Positions 29,338 through 41,461 of a stretch of DNA of 64,000 nucleotides are shown here, one piece after another (the first letter of the stretch is position 1; every line of letters begins with the position of its first letter). The position numbers were made by a program, and so were the translations under genes. Origin of the DNA: Lineus longissimus (taxonomy: Eukaryota; Nemertea; Pilidiophora; Heteronemertea; Lineidae); assembly GCF_910592395.1 (NCBI RefSeq), contig NC_088315.1, forward strand, positions 15,919,808-15,983,807, written 5' to 3'. A model generated the notes under the pieces. That model had not been told where the DNA came from. It saw only the letters and a program-made list of their open reading frames with translations, and searched no databases.

Positions 29338-30004
29338 AGATGGCCGGACTTTGATCCAAGGCAGGTAAAAGAAAGAATAAATACTCTAATTACATACGGA
29401 GTTAAAACAACGAAGTCTGTCAGAAGAAATCATGTAAAGAATCATCAAAGTGTTTGACTGCAAGTTAGCCACTCACTGCAACCAAACATGCAAAATCTAC
29501 GAGACACATCATCCAGTTGCAGTGAACAGCACATATGCTGGACTCATTAGGTTTCATCCCATGTAGTAAACCTTGGTGGCTTGGGCAAACCTATTGCCAG
29601 AAAACCACATATATCATAGACGAGGGGAGTTTGTCAGATTTACTTATCTGTACACACAAGGCTAATTTCTGCAGCAGAACCGATACAAATCATTAGTTGG
29701 CAATTATGATATGCAAACTCCCTCAGGCCAATGATGATTGAATTTTTTTCCTCAAAATCTGCTCTTCTGATGTACATCATTAAGTTGTTATTATGCCCAA
29801 TTAAGAACACCAAGGACCTGGCGCTTAGCTGAAACATACAGCTCAAAAGGTAAAATGAAACAACCAATACTAAAAGTTGGTGACATTATGGGTGATGTGC
29901 ATAATTCACTACTATGATGCACAAAATTGTAAAACCTCTTCCTTTAAATTATTTCCTCATAAAAAACAATTAAAAGTAGTGCATACAAAAAGTTTGCTGT
30001 ACAA

Positions 30005-30148
30005 GTAAATGCCTCAGATACAGGAATAGGTGGCGCCCTCATGTATGATCATTCACGTAAATTGTTTCCTTTGCCATACACCAGTAAAATCTTACCATGT
30101 GAGTGGAAGTACATTTTCCTAGAGTGCGAAGGTCTAGCGATCATTTAG
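30005..30148 (+). pseudogene. Decayed RNase H fragment, second copy
   Basis: The same ASDTGIGGALMYD ... LECEGLAII series and terminal TAG as at 15826-15969, with a few substitutions (for example LPC in place of FPR). It was copied as part of the segmental duplication. Confidence 0.55.
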
Positions 30149-30349
30149 AGTATCAAGAAGTAGATCACATTCATCTCCAAGATCATCAGAACGCCAGGGA
30201 AAATCGAAATGATGCAGAGGCTGGCACTGGGATTGTAAGTATGGAGGCAGACACCATAACTGGAAAAGTGGAATCATGCTCGTTAGCCCAGACGCATCTT
30301 TAGTTTTATCCACGTTTGGTTACTTTGGCAGATCAACTTGCAATGCGAG

Positions 30350-31735
30350 ATATGTGCCGTGTTCACACTAACGTTTTAAACCGAATTGAATGCACATCAA
30401 CGCCTTGATTCGAATCAGGTGTTCACATAAGAGCTACCTCAATGAATTGAATCTAAACTAACGATTACGGTTCTAAAAGCGTATTGAATAGACAACCCTA
30501 ACTCGTCAAATTTCATTGCCTCATGGCCAGCCACGAGTGACTTCCATCTGCTGCAAGAATTGCTACACCATCAAAGCACAGTGTAGCGCCTGCACAGTGT
30601 ACAGGACGGTGTACACAAATACGGCGATACTTACTAACAGAGCGGAGCGAAGCTCTGCACACCAAGGCGAACACACAATGAATGACAAATGATCACTCGC
30701 TCGAGGGGTAAATACACTCAGGATGGAAAAACATCTCAATGATATGAACATGTTGAATTCAGCCAAAGAGTTCTGAGAGTTCTGTTTAAAGATGCAGAGT
30801 TGGCAGAATGAAAAAACGAAATTATCAAACTGAAGAACAAATTGCTAGTGAAAGTTAAGGTTTTGGAAGAAACCATCAAACTTTTGACAGATCGTTTGAA
30901 AAAAAACATTGTTGGGATAAACAAAGCTGTAAAAAGTCAAATTTCGAACTTGTTTTTGTCATATCTGAGGTTTTCAAGTTGAAGGAAGATCTGGCCAAGA
31001 CAGAGCAAATTGCAACTTTCACAAAACCGTCTGAATCATGATGGGAAATCCATTCTTGAGGTGAGAGAAACCTGCAGACCTCTTCAACTTTCAAACTTCG
31101 ATGTTGATCTGCTGGAATAAGGGGCCATCCATTTAGTATGTATGCACTGAAGGGGGAGGGGGATCTAGGAAATTTAGGGAAAAGGCATACACCTGTACAT
31201 TTTGTTCAAAATGTTCGTACGGGGGGGGGGGGGGGGGTCTCAAAATCCTCAGTTTGATACGTACATATTACACGTATATGGATAGCCCTTTTAAGCGACA
31301 ATATTTTTGGGGGTAATTTACGCCTTTTGACCCCTGGTGAGCTGAATTTCAGTCGAATTGCGCCGAATTTTCTGTCAGCAGCATATCATAGGCTGTTCTT
31401 CCTGACAGCCAGCTTTGAAGTGCCTAGGTCTTACGGTTACAATTACAAAATGCCATATATGTCCACGGATAGATGGATGGAAGGACGGACATCCCTCGAA
31501 TAGCTATTTGACTAAAAGATTAATTCAATGAGAGTAGTCAACATAAATAAAGGTAATCTCAGAAGGATGGGGTACAGGTACCTACAGCATTGGTTAGAAG
31601 ACGGCAACCATATACATTGGACGCAACCTAACTAAATATGTCCCAACTTGCACATAACCTTGGATTTTAGAGTAGCGAAAAAGTAAAACTCACTTATGTA
31701 CCATAAAGCAATGTATCAACACATGAGTAACCAAA
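30350..31735. other. Intergenic stretch, possible coiled-coil remnant
   Basis: Between about 30810 and 31100 the + strand encodes short pieces such as KVKVLEETIKLLTDRLKKNI that look like a coiled coil, interrupted by stops. A run of 17 G lies at 31221-31237. No gene can be built. Confidence 0.25.
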
Positions 31736-31740
31736 CTTAC

Positions 31741-31978
31741 TTTGACGCGCTGACAGATATCCATGGCTCCCACAATCGTTCATCGCAAGCAACAAAAAAA
31801 TGTCAGAAAATTTCTCCCAACGAATCTGTTTCGTCCTCTCCTGAAGGGACGGCGTTTGCTGCCCTTGAAAAGCGAATGTCACATGTCTGATGTGACCCGC
31901 ACCCAAAGAATAACAGTTCACATACATAAAGATACCAGCAGAAAACACCGCAATAACTTTCTCTGTTGACTCCGCCAT
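31741..31978 (-). CDS. Likely first coding exon of a host gene with an N-terminal membrane segment
   Basis: On the - strand an ATG at 31976-31978 in a good initiation context (AAAATGGCG) opens 79 codons. The exon ends at 31741 before a consensus GTAAGT donor. The product starts MAESTEKVIAVFSAGIFMYV, whose hydrophobic stretch from about residue 8 to 26 could be a signal anchor or transmembrane helix. A charged segment with QERTKQIRWEKFSD and a second hydrophobic patch IFLLLAMN follow. Further exons would lie to the left but were not found. The family is not recognised. A small membrane protein of an organelle or the secretory pathway is possible, but that is inference. Confidence 0.4.
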
Positions 31979-31979
31979 T

Positions 31980-33690
31980 TTACTTTTGGTCTCCCGCTAC
32001 GCAATTTTCCTTTAGTTTCGTGTCCACCAATTTTGAGGGGGAAATTAGAAAAGATGGCCATTCGTCAGTGCGAATAACGTCACCATTGAATTCTGATCAT
32101 TATCAGGCCAGTGTCCAAATTGTAAGATTATATGTTGTTTACTTTTTTCGCCGGTGTAGAAGAACAAAATGTCCCCCTGGGAAAAGTGTCCCGCCAAATT
32201 GTATTCTAACCATTATGGGATATAGATAGAGGCCATGACTGTCAATAGCTCACTATTATTTTATCATTATTGGCTCAATATTATTTATTCCCCGGACATT
32301 AGATCCTAAAACATGGAGGATTACAAACTTCTACACCAGCTTGGCTTTTCCATCTTTTACAGATGGTATTTTCAGTTTTTTTGCTATCTTCTGATGCACA
32401 TGGTTTAGCACATTGACTTTATTTGTAGCTTCATCCTTGTATTTCAGGGTTCTTGCTAATTACATGATTGTAATGTGGCTTCTTTATGGCATGGGCAATT
32501 ACCTCGGACAAGGGATTTACATGCAGATATCAGCAGAATGGTGGCATCTGGGGAGATAATTTCATAATCTTGGGTTCAGTTCATCATCTCCTTGCTACTT
32601 TGTTACTGACTATCTCTGTTGTTTCGTCTTTTTAACCTCACTCGGGCCTGCAGCTAACCCAATAAGTTTCTGTGGCCTGTGGCCAAACCAATCCCATTGT
32701 GAACCTAATGCCGATAGGCTTGTATTTACTTTAAGCTTTTTCTATTTCTCTTCAAATAATCAAACTGGTATGCTCATAATCTACTATCTGGTAAACTAAG
32801 TTTCACTATCTTTTCCCCTAATTAATATATTTTCATATAATTGATTTTGTTTTTTCTTTAGGAGTAAGAGTAGGAAGACAAATCACAATCCTACAGAAAG
32901 CACGAAGCCTTGTATACTGAGAAATTCCTGGCCAGCAATATGATGGACTTAAAGTTAGTACAAAAACAGTCATTGACATCAGTTCAGAAAAATGGTTACT
33001 TTCCGATATGTCTGCAAATTGTTCCCTATCGTGGGACCTTCATTCACCATGAATTCAGACAGGTAAGAGTTCTTGCCTCTGCACGGTGTTGCATCCAGTG
33101 CCTTTGAATTCGATAGAAAATGGGTGTCTTAAATCCATGCTTCATGAACTTCAACCGTCTCAGGAACAAACCATAACTGGAACAGACCTGAAACAAAGAA
33201 CAAGGACCGATGTAAAATGATGAGGAAAAACGTTGAACATGCACTTCTCAAACGGTTTGTAGGAATGCTATATTACGCTAACAAGGCTTTTGATCTTCTT
33301 TTAGCCAAGAGGCCCAAGGGCCTGAAAATCAGATGACACATCCTCCAAAAACCCATCCTGAGAATATCAGAAATTTTAGGATTTGTTGCTCTCTCACCAC
33401 AAAAATCTGATACTCTCAGGATGCAAAAACCCATCTGGACCTGATTTTGGCAATATAAAAATGTATGATTACATATTTATCAACTAAAAATATTGTGTTG
33501 TAGCCTACTTACCGATTTACTGGATCCACTCACCAATAAGATCCCAAGTCCGACAATACCTGATTTCTCTTACCGCCTCGATGGGTAGAGCCTAAACAAG
33601 TATGCCTTTCGCAGCCATAAAAGGGGTGGGATATCTTGTTTTCGTTTATTCTAATTGGTCTTAAATTGTAATATGAAAAGTTCCGCTGAG
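31980..33690. other. Intergenic stretch with one possible exon
   Basis: At about 32885-33062 an open frame (KHEALYTEKFLASNMMDLK and onward) ends at a GTAAGA donor, but no acceptor of the right phase is clear. The rest is AT-rich and holds repeat debris such as GCCAAGAGGCCCAAGGGCCT at 33304. Confidence 0.25.
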
Positions 33691-33701
33691 TCTGATAGAT
33701 T

Positions 33702-34600
33702 AGGACAGATGTGGTTGACTCCGACATACCTTTGCTGCTATCAAGAGAGACCATAACAAATGCCAAGATCAAGATGGATATTGATGATGACTGTGCAGAA
33801 ATACTTGGGAAAGATGTGGCTTTGAATCTGACTTCTTCAGGACATTACCGTGTATCAATCATCAAGGATATTGGAGTGGAGAGCATCAATGCTGTGCATT
33901 TGATAGAACTTTCTGATAAAGATCGGCGTCGTACTCTTCTCAAGTTACATAGGCAGTTTGCTCATCCAACTCAGGAAAAGTTTTAAAAAGCACTTCTGAA
34001 GGATTCCGGAATTTGGGAAGATAGATATGCTGAGGATTTGGAAGATATTCAACAGGAATGTAAAGTGTGTAAGCTGTATACACGTACCCCGCCTAGACCT
34101 GTGATTGCCTTGCCTTTGGCGAAGACCTTCAATGAAGTCGTGACGGTGGATCTCGAGAAATGGGAAGGCAAGTGGAATCTATATCTCATTGATGTGGTCT
34201 AGGTTTACCCAGTCAGTGTTCATCAAGAGAAAGAAGTCAGCAGAAGTGATCAATGCCATTGCTAGTTTTGATTGGATTTTTTGGAGTGATGAAAAGCGTG
34301 CTGTATGAGGAAAGTAGAGATGTTGTATCAGTAATTGATCTTCGTGTGCATACTACAGCAGCTCAGAGTCCCTTCCAGAATGGATTGTGTGAAAAGAAAC
34401 ATGTAGTGACAGATACTTTGCTGAACAAATTAAAGGAGCAGTATCCTGATACATCATTGGATGTTTTGCTGAAATGGGCTAGTATGGCTAAGAACTCGAA
34501 GAATGTGGCATGGATTCAGTAGCTTTCAGCTTGTGTTTGGAAAAAATCCCAACTTGCCAAACGCCATAACAGACAACTTGCCAGCATTAGGGGGAGTTAC
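33702..34600 (+). pseudogene. Copia-like retrotransposon relic: protease end, GAG-pre-integrase and integrase
   Basis: The frame starts within a protease-like region (DSDIPLLLSRETI, then DVALNLTSSGHYRV). It passes an L-KLHRQFAHPTQEKF finger region with a stop, and then CKVCKLYTRTP, completing the zinc-binding Cys pair. An integrase core follows in pieces: VTVDLEKW (first Asp), then TTAAQSPFQNGLCEKKHVV (the Glu helix), LKWASMAKNSKN and ITDNLPAL. This order, protease then integrase ahead of RT, defines Ty1/copia. The region for the second catalytic Asp is damaged. Stops and shifts show it is old. The coding sequence is broken off at 34600 by a hAT transposon and resumes at 40013. Confidence 0.65.
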
Positions 34601-34614
34601 AGTGTCAGTCAGGA

Positions 34615-36700
34615 ACCGGGCGTGATCACGCCGGCGCCCGTGAACGCCCGTGAAAGAAATTGTTGGAGTGATGTATGACGCTGGTGAACCATTTTACTGG
34701 CGCACTTTGATAGCGCCCGTCAATCATATTTTTGCCAGTGTGAATCACGCCTGTGATCATTCTCGAATCACGCCCGACATGTTTATTCAGCCATTAAACC
34801 GAAAGTTGACGAAATGTAGCGAGTCATCTCCGGGAACTGCCAAAAATCATGCACGGAAACTCCCGAGGCCGATCTACTACGTAGCCTAATACCATTAGGC
34901 CCCACGTGGTGGCGCTGAGGCGGCCGCTGCCGTGGGCCTAATTCTAAACGATCGTATCTTTGTAATCCTTGACCAGAATTTTGAAATGGAAGGATCTGCG
35001 GCTACGATAAGTTTTCTAGTGTTGTAACGACGCCAACAAATTTCTTACTGTTGGTTTTTCATATCCGTTTCAGTCATAAATTACACAACTTTGATTGTTC
35101 GCATGGACAAGCAGATTTAATTCAATAAAATAATCCATGTTTGAAAATCGACGACCACCTTCTGTTATATACGTTGTCCCGACGAATTCGCCCCCCCCCC
35201 CGCTAGGTGGCGAGTGTGACCGATACAGGCCAGTTCTGGGTCACTCTCTGTAATGTAATCAAGAGAATGTCCGAGTCACTCCATCTACTACGGGGTCCCA
35301 AACATGCCCTAGGTCAAATAAACCGCTCGTCATGATTGGATGAAACTTCCCAGTTTAGCCAATCAAAATCCAGTTTACATTACGCCAATCAAACATGATG
35401 TTCAAAACATTTCTCACGTGGCCCATCAATCATGAGGAATTTGGATACAAGTTGGCCTCCGACGGCAAAACGATGCATTGCCGTATATGCATAAATACAG
35501 CAATCATATAAAAACCCGAGGTCTTCTGAAAGGAAAGCTTTTGAATGCGTTCAATAAGTATCTCGAAGGTGAGTGTTCTCCGTGTAGTTGGCAACAACAC
35601 GCAGCGTATTTGGTTGTAGATTGCTCTTGGCCGAAAATAAAATCCTTTAGTAGCATCTTTGAACCATATGTATCATGAAATCATGCTTGGTATCCCTCCC
35701 TACATATCTTTTTTTTTAATTTTGCGACAAACATTGAGGAAATAATCGTTCCTGAGGACAGGATGAATGTATATTTGTCAATGATGTTGGCTGTGTGAGC
35801 CGAGGCTGTCACGTGACGCCTGTTCTCCTGGGTTGGCTAGTTGAACTTGTAGCGAACTTGTCTTTCGTAACACTATTAAGTTGACAAGTCGTGGATATTT
35901 CACCAATTCTTTGACTTTATTTATCCATAGTCCACGTAAAACCTGTAAATACACAATGAGAAAGTGCCCTAAGTTTCACTCTTAATAATCACAACATGAA
36001 GTAACTCTAATGCAGTCAGGACAATCCAGTGGCCGAACTAAAACTTATAAATTTTGACAGCACCTGTGCTGTTTTAGTGCCCCCAAAACCCAAGACGAAC
36101 AGGGCAAATTAACATCAAATTTTCCTTAATACTATTCAAGAGGTCTATAGATTGTATACGTAGCTTAGAATCATACGAAACGGGAGGAAACAGCTCCAGG
36201 GACCATCTGAAGTGAGACACCGGACGTAGAAAAATGTCCTACACAGGATTGTGGATGTACGCCGAGACAACGGACAAATAATAGGCCGTAACTTTGACCA
36301 TACGGGAGAACATCACAAAATATGGGGTTATATGGGATTACTTAATATTTACCTCTGTAATGCCTCTAAATCTTTATACTTTTGGTTACAAAATAGGCAC
36401 TTTAAATACTGTGAAAAACGATGTCTGTACATCTGGAACATGGCAGCAAAGCAACGCACGAGGGTAGGTGGCGCTCACAACAGTGGCCCTTCAAGGATGC
36501 CCTGTACATATAAATGAAACCAAACAGTATCCCTTAAAGCGGACCTGTTTACAAATGAAACCGAACTGTGACCACAGTTACAGAACTGTTGTTTGTAAAC
36601 AGTTCCACGTGGGTCGTCAGGCAGGCTGGCTTTAAAGGGACACTTTATGCTATACACTTGAGTGGCCTGGAGCACTTCCAGTTTCAGGAGCCATGCATTT
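34615..36700. other. 5' noncoding part of the hAT element
   Basis: This 2.1 kb stretch has no recognised domain. A short frame at 36440-36517 beginning MAAKQRTRVGG could be a first exon but is unsupported otherwise. A foldback of CTGTTTACAAA and TTTGTAAACAG lies at 36544-36602. Confidence 0.3.
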
Positions 36701-36734
36701 AAAACTCTTACTATGGAACTTTCATTTGTTTTAG

Positions 36735-39360
36735 GTACAACTAACATAACAAAAGATGCTGTCACAAAGCATATCGAAAAGCACCCCCACAGGTATGCCC
36801 AGTCTCTTGCAAAAGCTGATGGGTGTGCAACTGATGTCAATGCCAAAAGTGACACAAGTCAGAATACTGGTCTGCATCCTGCAAAACAGCCAAGGATTGA
36901 TAATGCCTGGAGGAGGCAAGCTAAGGAGGGATACTATAAACTCTTTGTTACTGCATATGAGCTGGCACTAGATGGCTTGCCACTTGCAGATATGTACTGT
37001 AGCCCTTACTTTCGACAGGTGCATGGAATTACTGCCCCCCCCCCCCCCCAACACCACCACCATCTTCTGTTCTGGCCATGTACAGAAGGAAGCAGGCTGA
37101 TTTTGGTTGAAGTGACATATTCTTAATCTTCTTCTACTCTTTGTCTAAGCTTGGAGTTGGGTTCTCTTGTGCATTGTAGGATTGACCTAATGTGTTACTT
37201 GTTAGTTCAGGGCTCTCGAGTCTCTAACCAATGTACGTATGTATTGTAAAAAACTTTGGGCTTTCTTTCCAGCATTCAAGACTATGGTTAGAACTGAGCA
37301 GATTCTGGGAGTGAAGCTGCTTAAAGGCGTACAGGATGCTAAGAAGGCCAAGGAGATATTTTCCTACATTGCGAATGTTATGCGTCAGAAAGTGGCTGCT
37401 CAGATTTCGACTGCCAGGGCATTTTCTTGTTTGAATGACGGTAGCCAGCTGAGGAAGACGGGGTCCGAGAAGGAGCTGGTTTATTGCAGACTGACATGGT
37501 TTGGCTAACCAATTTATTATGCTGTTTCCCTTGAAACCCTTGAAAACTATGGTGATGCCTCTTCTGAAAACATCAAGAGAGCCATTGATTCCACATTTTT
37601 GAACAAGCTGAAAGTGCCAGAGGACAAGTTAGTTGCATCCTGCTACTTTAAATTTATCACACGGACTACCCATTCTAACATTTTCAATGCCCTCAACCAT
37701 GAGACAATAGACATCATCACTTGAAGCTCAAGAAGTTTAAAGATATATTAATCCAACAGCAGATTATAAACTGTGGCAGTAAAACCATGTAACATTACAC
37801 TTAAGTTCATTTCAGTGTGATAGTAGTTTACACTACTACTCCAGTTTTCATTTACTCTGAATGAAATTAATTTTGTTTTTTCCAGGTACAGAACCAAGCT
37901 GGTGGGGGGGGGGGGGGGGGGGTTACTGCAGATGGAGCAGTGTCAATTTTGGATGTAAGAAAGGCGTCCTGACAAAGATGAAAGAAGAGAGACCATGGCT
38001 GGTGACAATTCACTGTGTTCTGCATCGGATGGAATTGGCACTTGGTGATTCCTTGAAGAAGGAGAAAACGTTCAAGGACTTACTTGATTTTTTGACCTGC
38101 CTGTACTATCTCTTCAAAAGGAGTGGGAAACTGAAGCGTTGCTTCAGGGAAACTTGTCTTGCTCTTAGTGAAACGCCCTTTATCTTTCCAAAGGTACATG
38201 GTATCAGGTTTGTGGCACATACACAAAGGGGTCTTGATCATCTACTGCAGAATTGGGTCACACTTGCCATAACATGTGAGAACATGAAGGCTACCTCAGA
38301 GCAAGATAACAAGCCAGTGAATGTAAAACTTCCTGGTGTTCTGAAGCATTTAAGCGAGTTCAGATTCCTTGTTCAGTGTAACTTTATTAAGCATGTATTG
38401 GATATTGTAGCCAAAATGTCCCTTCGACTGCAGAAATCAAATCTGCTAGCTTTTGAGGTATGGCCTGAAGTTGAACTTGCATTGAGCAGAACAAGTGATC
38501 AGTCTGAAGATCCAACTGATTGGCTGGTACATGGTGGTCACCTGAAGTCTTATGGTGCTGACTTTGCAGTCTCTTTCCAGTCAGACACAGTAACATGTGA
38601 ACTGCGCAAGCCTCAGGGAAACGGGCATGACCGTGTACAGGTGAGTCTTGAGCACTGCAACTCTATGAATGAAAATTGAAGAGGAAGCTACAAGTGGTAA
38701 GCGACTGTTTGAATGAAAGATTTCAGACCTTTGGTGATGACTGTTACAAGACAATGCATTGGGTTGATCCATCCAACTGGAAGGACAAACCAAAGGGTGA
38801 CCTTGAAAAGATCAATGCATTCGCAGCCCTTTTCCATGAACCTCTTCAAGTCCAAGGTTTTGACAGTACTCAGGTCAAGAGGGAGTGGAAGGATTTGCGC
38901 ATTATGACCCCCAACTTCCACAGCACATGCTCTTGGCGGGAGCTCTGGCGAAACATTTTCAACCACAGATCAAAGGGAGTCCCAAACATCTTGATGCTGG
39001 TTGAAATCATTTTCAGCCTAAGTGCTACTACAGCCGTAGTAGAAAGCGGCTTCAGCCATCTGAATGCCATGATGAGTGACAGGCGCCTAAAAACAGGTCA
39101 TGCTTATGGATGACTTGCTTCTCATCAAATTCAACGATGGGGCCTTCACAGAGAAAGACAAGGAAGAAATCCTTCACGAAGATGTTGAGCAGTACATGTC
39201 CAAGAGAAGAGTGTTGATGATGGAAACAACAGAGCACCTCTGTCATCCAATGGCCTGGAGGAGGATTGTCTTGTTGTTGACGATGGCAGTGACCATGATG
39301 GCAAGAGTGATGAAGATGGTGAGTATGACTCTTCAGATGCAGAATCAGTCATGTCCTAGA
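36735..39360 (+). pseudogene. hAT transposase gene, degraded
   Basis: Pieces in order are an exon at 36735-37018 (TTNITKDAVTKHIEKHPHR, resembling the end of a BED/TTF-type zinc finger), then 37273-37720 (GVKLLKGVQDAKKAKEIFSY, NPIYY-like after a TAA, ENIKRAIDSTFLNKLKVPED). The next spans 37885-38640 (VNFGCKKGVLTKMKEERPWL, IHCVLHRMELALGD, GIRFVAHTQRGLDHLL), and the last 38676-39190 (KGVPNILMLVEIIFSLSATT, AVVESGFSHLNAMMSDRRLK). The last is the C-terminal hAT dimerisation domain. The IHC-HR-ELA signature is typical of transposases related to vertebrate ZNF862-type genes. Damage includes a TAA at 37506, a 19-base G run at 37904-37922 and a frame shift at about 39107, after which DDLLLIKFND continues. 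An acidic tail (DDGSDHDGKSDEDGEYDSSD) ends near 39360. Confidence 0.75.
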
Positions 39361-39998
39361 CCTCTGACGTCTTGGATGAAGATAAACACATCGAAGACCT
39401 TCCAGATGTTGAGCTGTTCTCTTACATTCTAGATCCTGATCATGGGGATACGTTTTCAAATGATACAGGAATTGAGTTCATGGAAGAAGACATTCCAGTA
39501 AGTATTGATGATCATGAAGGCGAGTAACCTTCCATACTGATTACCAATAAGTCTTCATCAAACTAGTATGTGAGCATGTTGACTGTAGGTTGATGATCCA
39601 TCATCATCAATGAGCACTGAAAATTGGTTTAAAATTTTCAAAGTTTATGTACCAGTAACTGTCTGCTTATCAAGTTGTTAAGTTAGAAAAAAGTACTCAG
39701 CTTCTGTTTGATTGTATACATTTTTATTTCTTGATTTTTTGGATAGTAGTAGTACTTCCTTGATGCAAAAATACTGTATTTTTTGAATTTTTCGTATTTA
39801 GCACTGCAATAAAGTTAAAGGTTCTTCACAATTGTTTTTTTGCCCTTTTATATATATTTTTTTTACCATGACCACGGGAGTGAATGAACCCCTCTGTGGG
39901 AGTGAATCACTCCCCTGGAATGCAACTGAGAAGTGATTTTAACATAGCTTCAGTAGCATTTTCACTGGAGTGATTGGTAGATATCCGGTAGTAAAATC
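39361..39998. other. 3' noncoding part of the hAT element
   Basis: AT-rich sequence with an AATAAAG at about 39809 that could be the polyadenylation signal. Subterminal GGGAGTGAATCACTCCC at 39897-39914 is a near-perfect palindrome. Confidence 0.35.
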
Positions 39999-40012
39999 TC
40001 CTGACTAACACT

Positions 40013-40788
40013 GGAGTTACTGAAAGTGAGGTTTTTGCGCAACACTTGAATGCATTGCATGCTTGCACCAGGAAGGCTTTCATCCCAACGGAATCAGAGG
40101 AGCGGATTAGGAGAGCGCTGAGACATAAAGTTAGGGTTTCAGAGCAGGTATTTTGCAAAGGTGATCAGGTTTACTGCAAGCGGGATGGACAGGTCCAGGA
40201 AAAGTGGTATGCCAAGATGGGAAGCTCGTGTTCGTGAGGCATGGTGGTGTGTCCGTGAGAGTGTCACCAAAGAGTCTTATAAAGGTAGAAGATCAAGAGT
40301 GATGATGATCATGATCAGCATGATGATGATGCCATTGATACCAAGACTTCACATGATGAACAACAGCCAGCATTTGTTGAAGATTTGAAGGATTCACCAA
40401 ATCAAGGACAGCTACAAGCTGAAGCTGACAGGCAGTCTGTGGGAGAGAATGAAGATGCTAAAGAAAACAGATCAAGCACTGCAGATTGAAGCAGTGTACA
40501 GACAGAAGAGGAAGGACGTACTGAGCCTAGAGATATTGAAGCAGGAGATGTTCCAGGTCAGACAAGAAAGTCTGCTAGAACAAAGAAGACAAAGATCTGC
40601 GATTGTGATGGCTGTGATGTTCAAGTGGCTTTTTTGACAAAGGAACAAAAGGAAAGTAAGGAATGCTATGAAGCTATAGCGCAGGAACTGAAGAAATTAC
40701 AGGATTTCAAGACATATGAAGGGGTGCCATATTGTGGACAAAGCTGTATATCAACAAGGTCTTAACCGAAAAGAATGGGTACCCCATA
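40013..40788 (+). pseudogene. Copia-like relic, continuation after the hAT insertion: end of integrase and start of RT
   Basis: The frame picks up with VTESEVFAQHLNALHACTRK, then AFIPTESEERIRRALRHKVR and GDQVYCKRDGQVQEKW. This is the C-terminal integrase region seen in copia-like elements of aquatic invertebrates. Decayed sequence with acidic patches follows (about 40290-40560). Then comes the beginning of the RT: FLTKEQKESKECYEAIAQEL, KKLQDFKTYEGVPYCGQS and ISTR. The RT is cut at 40788 by the BEL/Pao LTR and was not found on the far side of that element. Confidence 0.6.
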
Positions 40789-41461
40789 TGTTTCTACGGA
40801 CGCTGCCCCGCCATGTTTTGTTTCACTTGCGGTAAGCAGTTCCGGAGCGCGCACTGCCTGTCGGGTAGGCGGGCCGGGACTTTGAAATTAATATTATTAT
40901 TTTGTTCTGGTTGAGTTAATTTTTGGGCGTAATCCCAGTCGACCATATTTCGTGGAGTTGAGGAGACGTTTTTTACTGCACTGCCGTTTGGTGTTGTCCT
41001 GTTTTTGTGCAGTCCTGTTTTGTGAGCGTGATGTGGATTTTATTCTAAAGGATTTTAATGGGTCGCTACAGGTGCCTTGCGGCACTGTAGCCTTCTTGAA
41101 GGACCGCGATAGGCCTATTCTGTCCAATAGGCCTCACCTTTGTAAGTAGTTTTTATGGTTGGTTTAATTCAGAACTTCAAGCACATCGTTGACGTTACGT
41201 ATTTATAAAACCCAAAAAATAGTTACATAGAGAATAGATTTATGTTTCAAAACGTGATATAGTTTTATGTGTGTGATGTATAACCCTCGACTCCGTTATT
41301 AGAGGGCTGTGTTAGATTGTTGTTGACATAGAGGAGGGGGTTAGAATCATAGGCCAAGAATTGATTGGAACGTGCTGTCTAGGATACCGACACTGTGTCT
41401 ATTCGTGAGAGTAGTATCACCCTGGCTTTATCGAGGTTTGCTGCAACATATAGTCGATAGA
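40789..41461 (+). repeat. 5' LTR of the BEL/Pao element (right border uncertain)
   Basis: Bases 40789-41271 are matched by the right LTR. The stretch to 41461 is included because a TGG-starting candidate primer-binding site begins at 41462. The LTR inserted into copia RT sequence. Confidence 0.6.

Larger units (their letters stand above)
28024..30349. repeat. Segmental duplication, copy B
   Basis: The direct-orientation partner of 13866-16165, about 14 kb away. It contains receptor B, the RNase H relic and the truncated exon. Noncoding parts carry scattered substitutions and short indels, in contrast to the 413 bp identical tract inside the receptor gene. Confidence 0.8.
34601..40012 (+). 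mobile_element. hAT DNA transposon, 5.4 kb, nested in the copia-like relic
   Basis: The left end AGTGTCAGTCAGGA and the right end TCCTGACTAACACT are inverted repeats (13 of 14). The 8 bp GGAGTTAC stands directly outside both (34593-34600 and 40013-40020), which is the hAT-type target duplication. The host integrase frame is interrupted exactly there. The left 200 bp hold repeated GCGCCCGT/ATCACGCC words and the right 200 bp GGAGTGAAT/GAATCACTCC words, perhaps binding sites for the transposase. A hAT transposase gene, now broken, lies at 36.7-39.4 kb. A run of 10 C lies at 35190. Confidence 0.88.

Noticed and set aside
13866-30349. Receptor duplication as an assembly artefact
   Set aside because: Flanks, noncoding parts and the second half of the gene differ at many positions, and copy B has a private 500 bp insertion. 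Two real loci are more likely, although the identical tract alone should still be checked.
36544-36602. Inverted CTGTTTACAAA/TTTGTAAACAG as the end of the hAT element
   Set aside because: It is internal. The true ends are set by the 8 bp GGAGTTAC duplication at 34593 and 40013.
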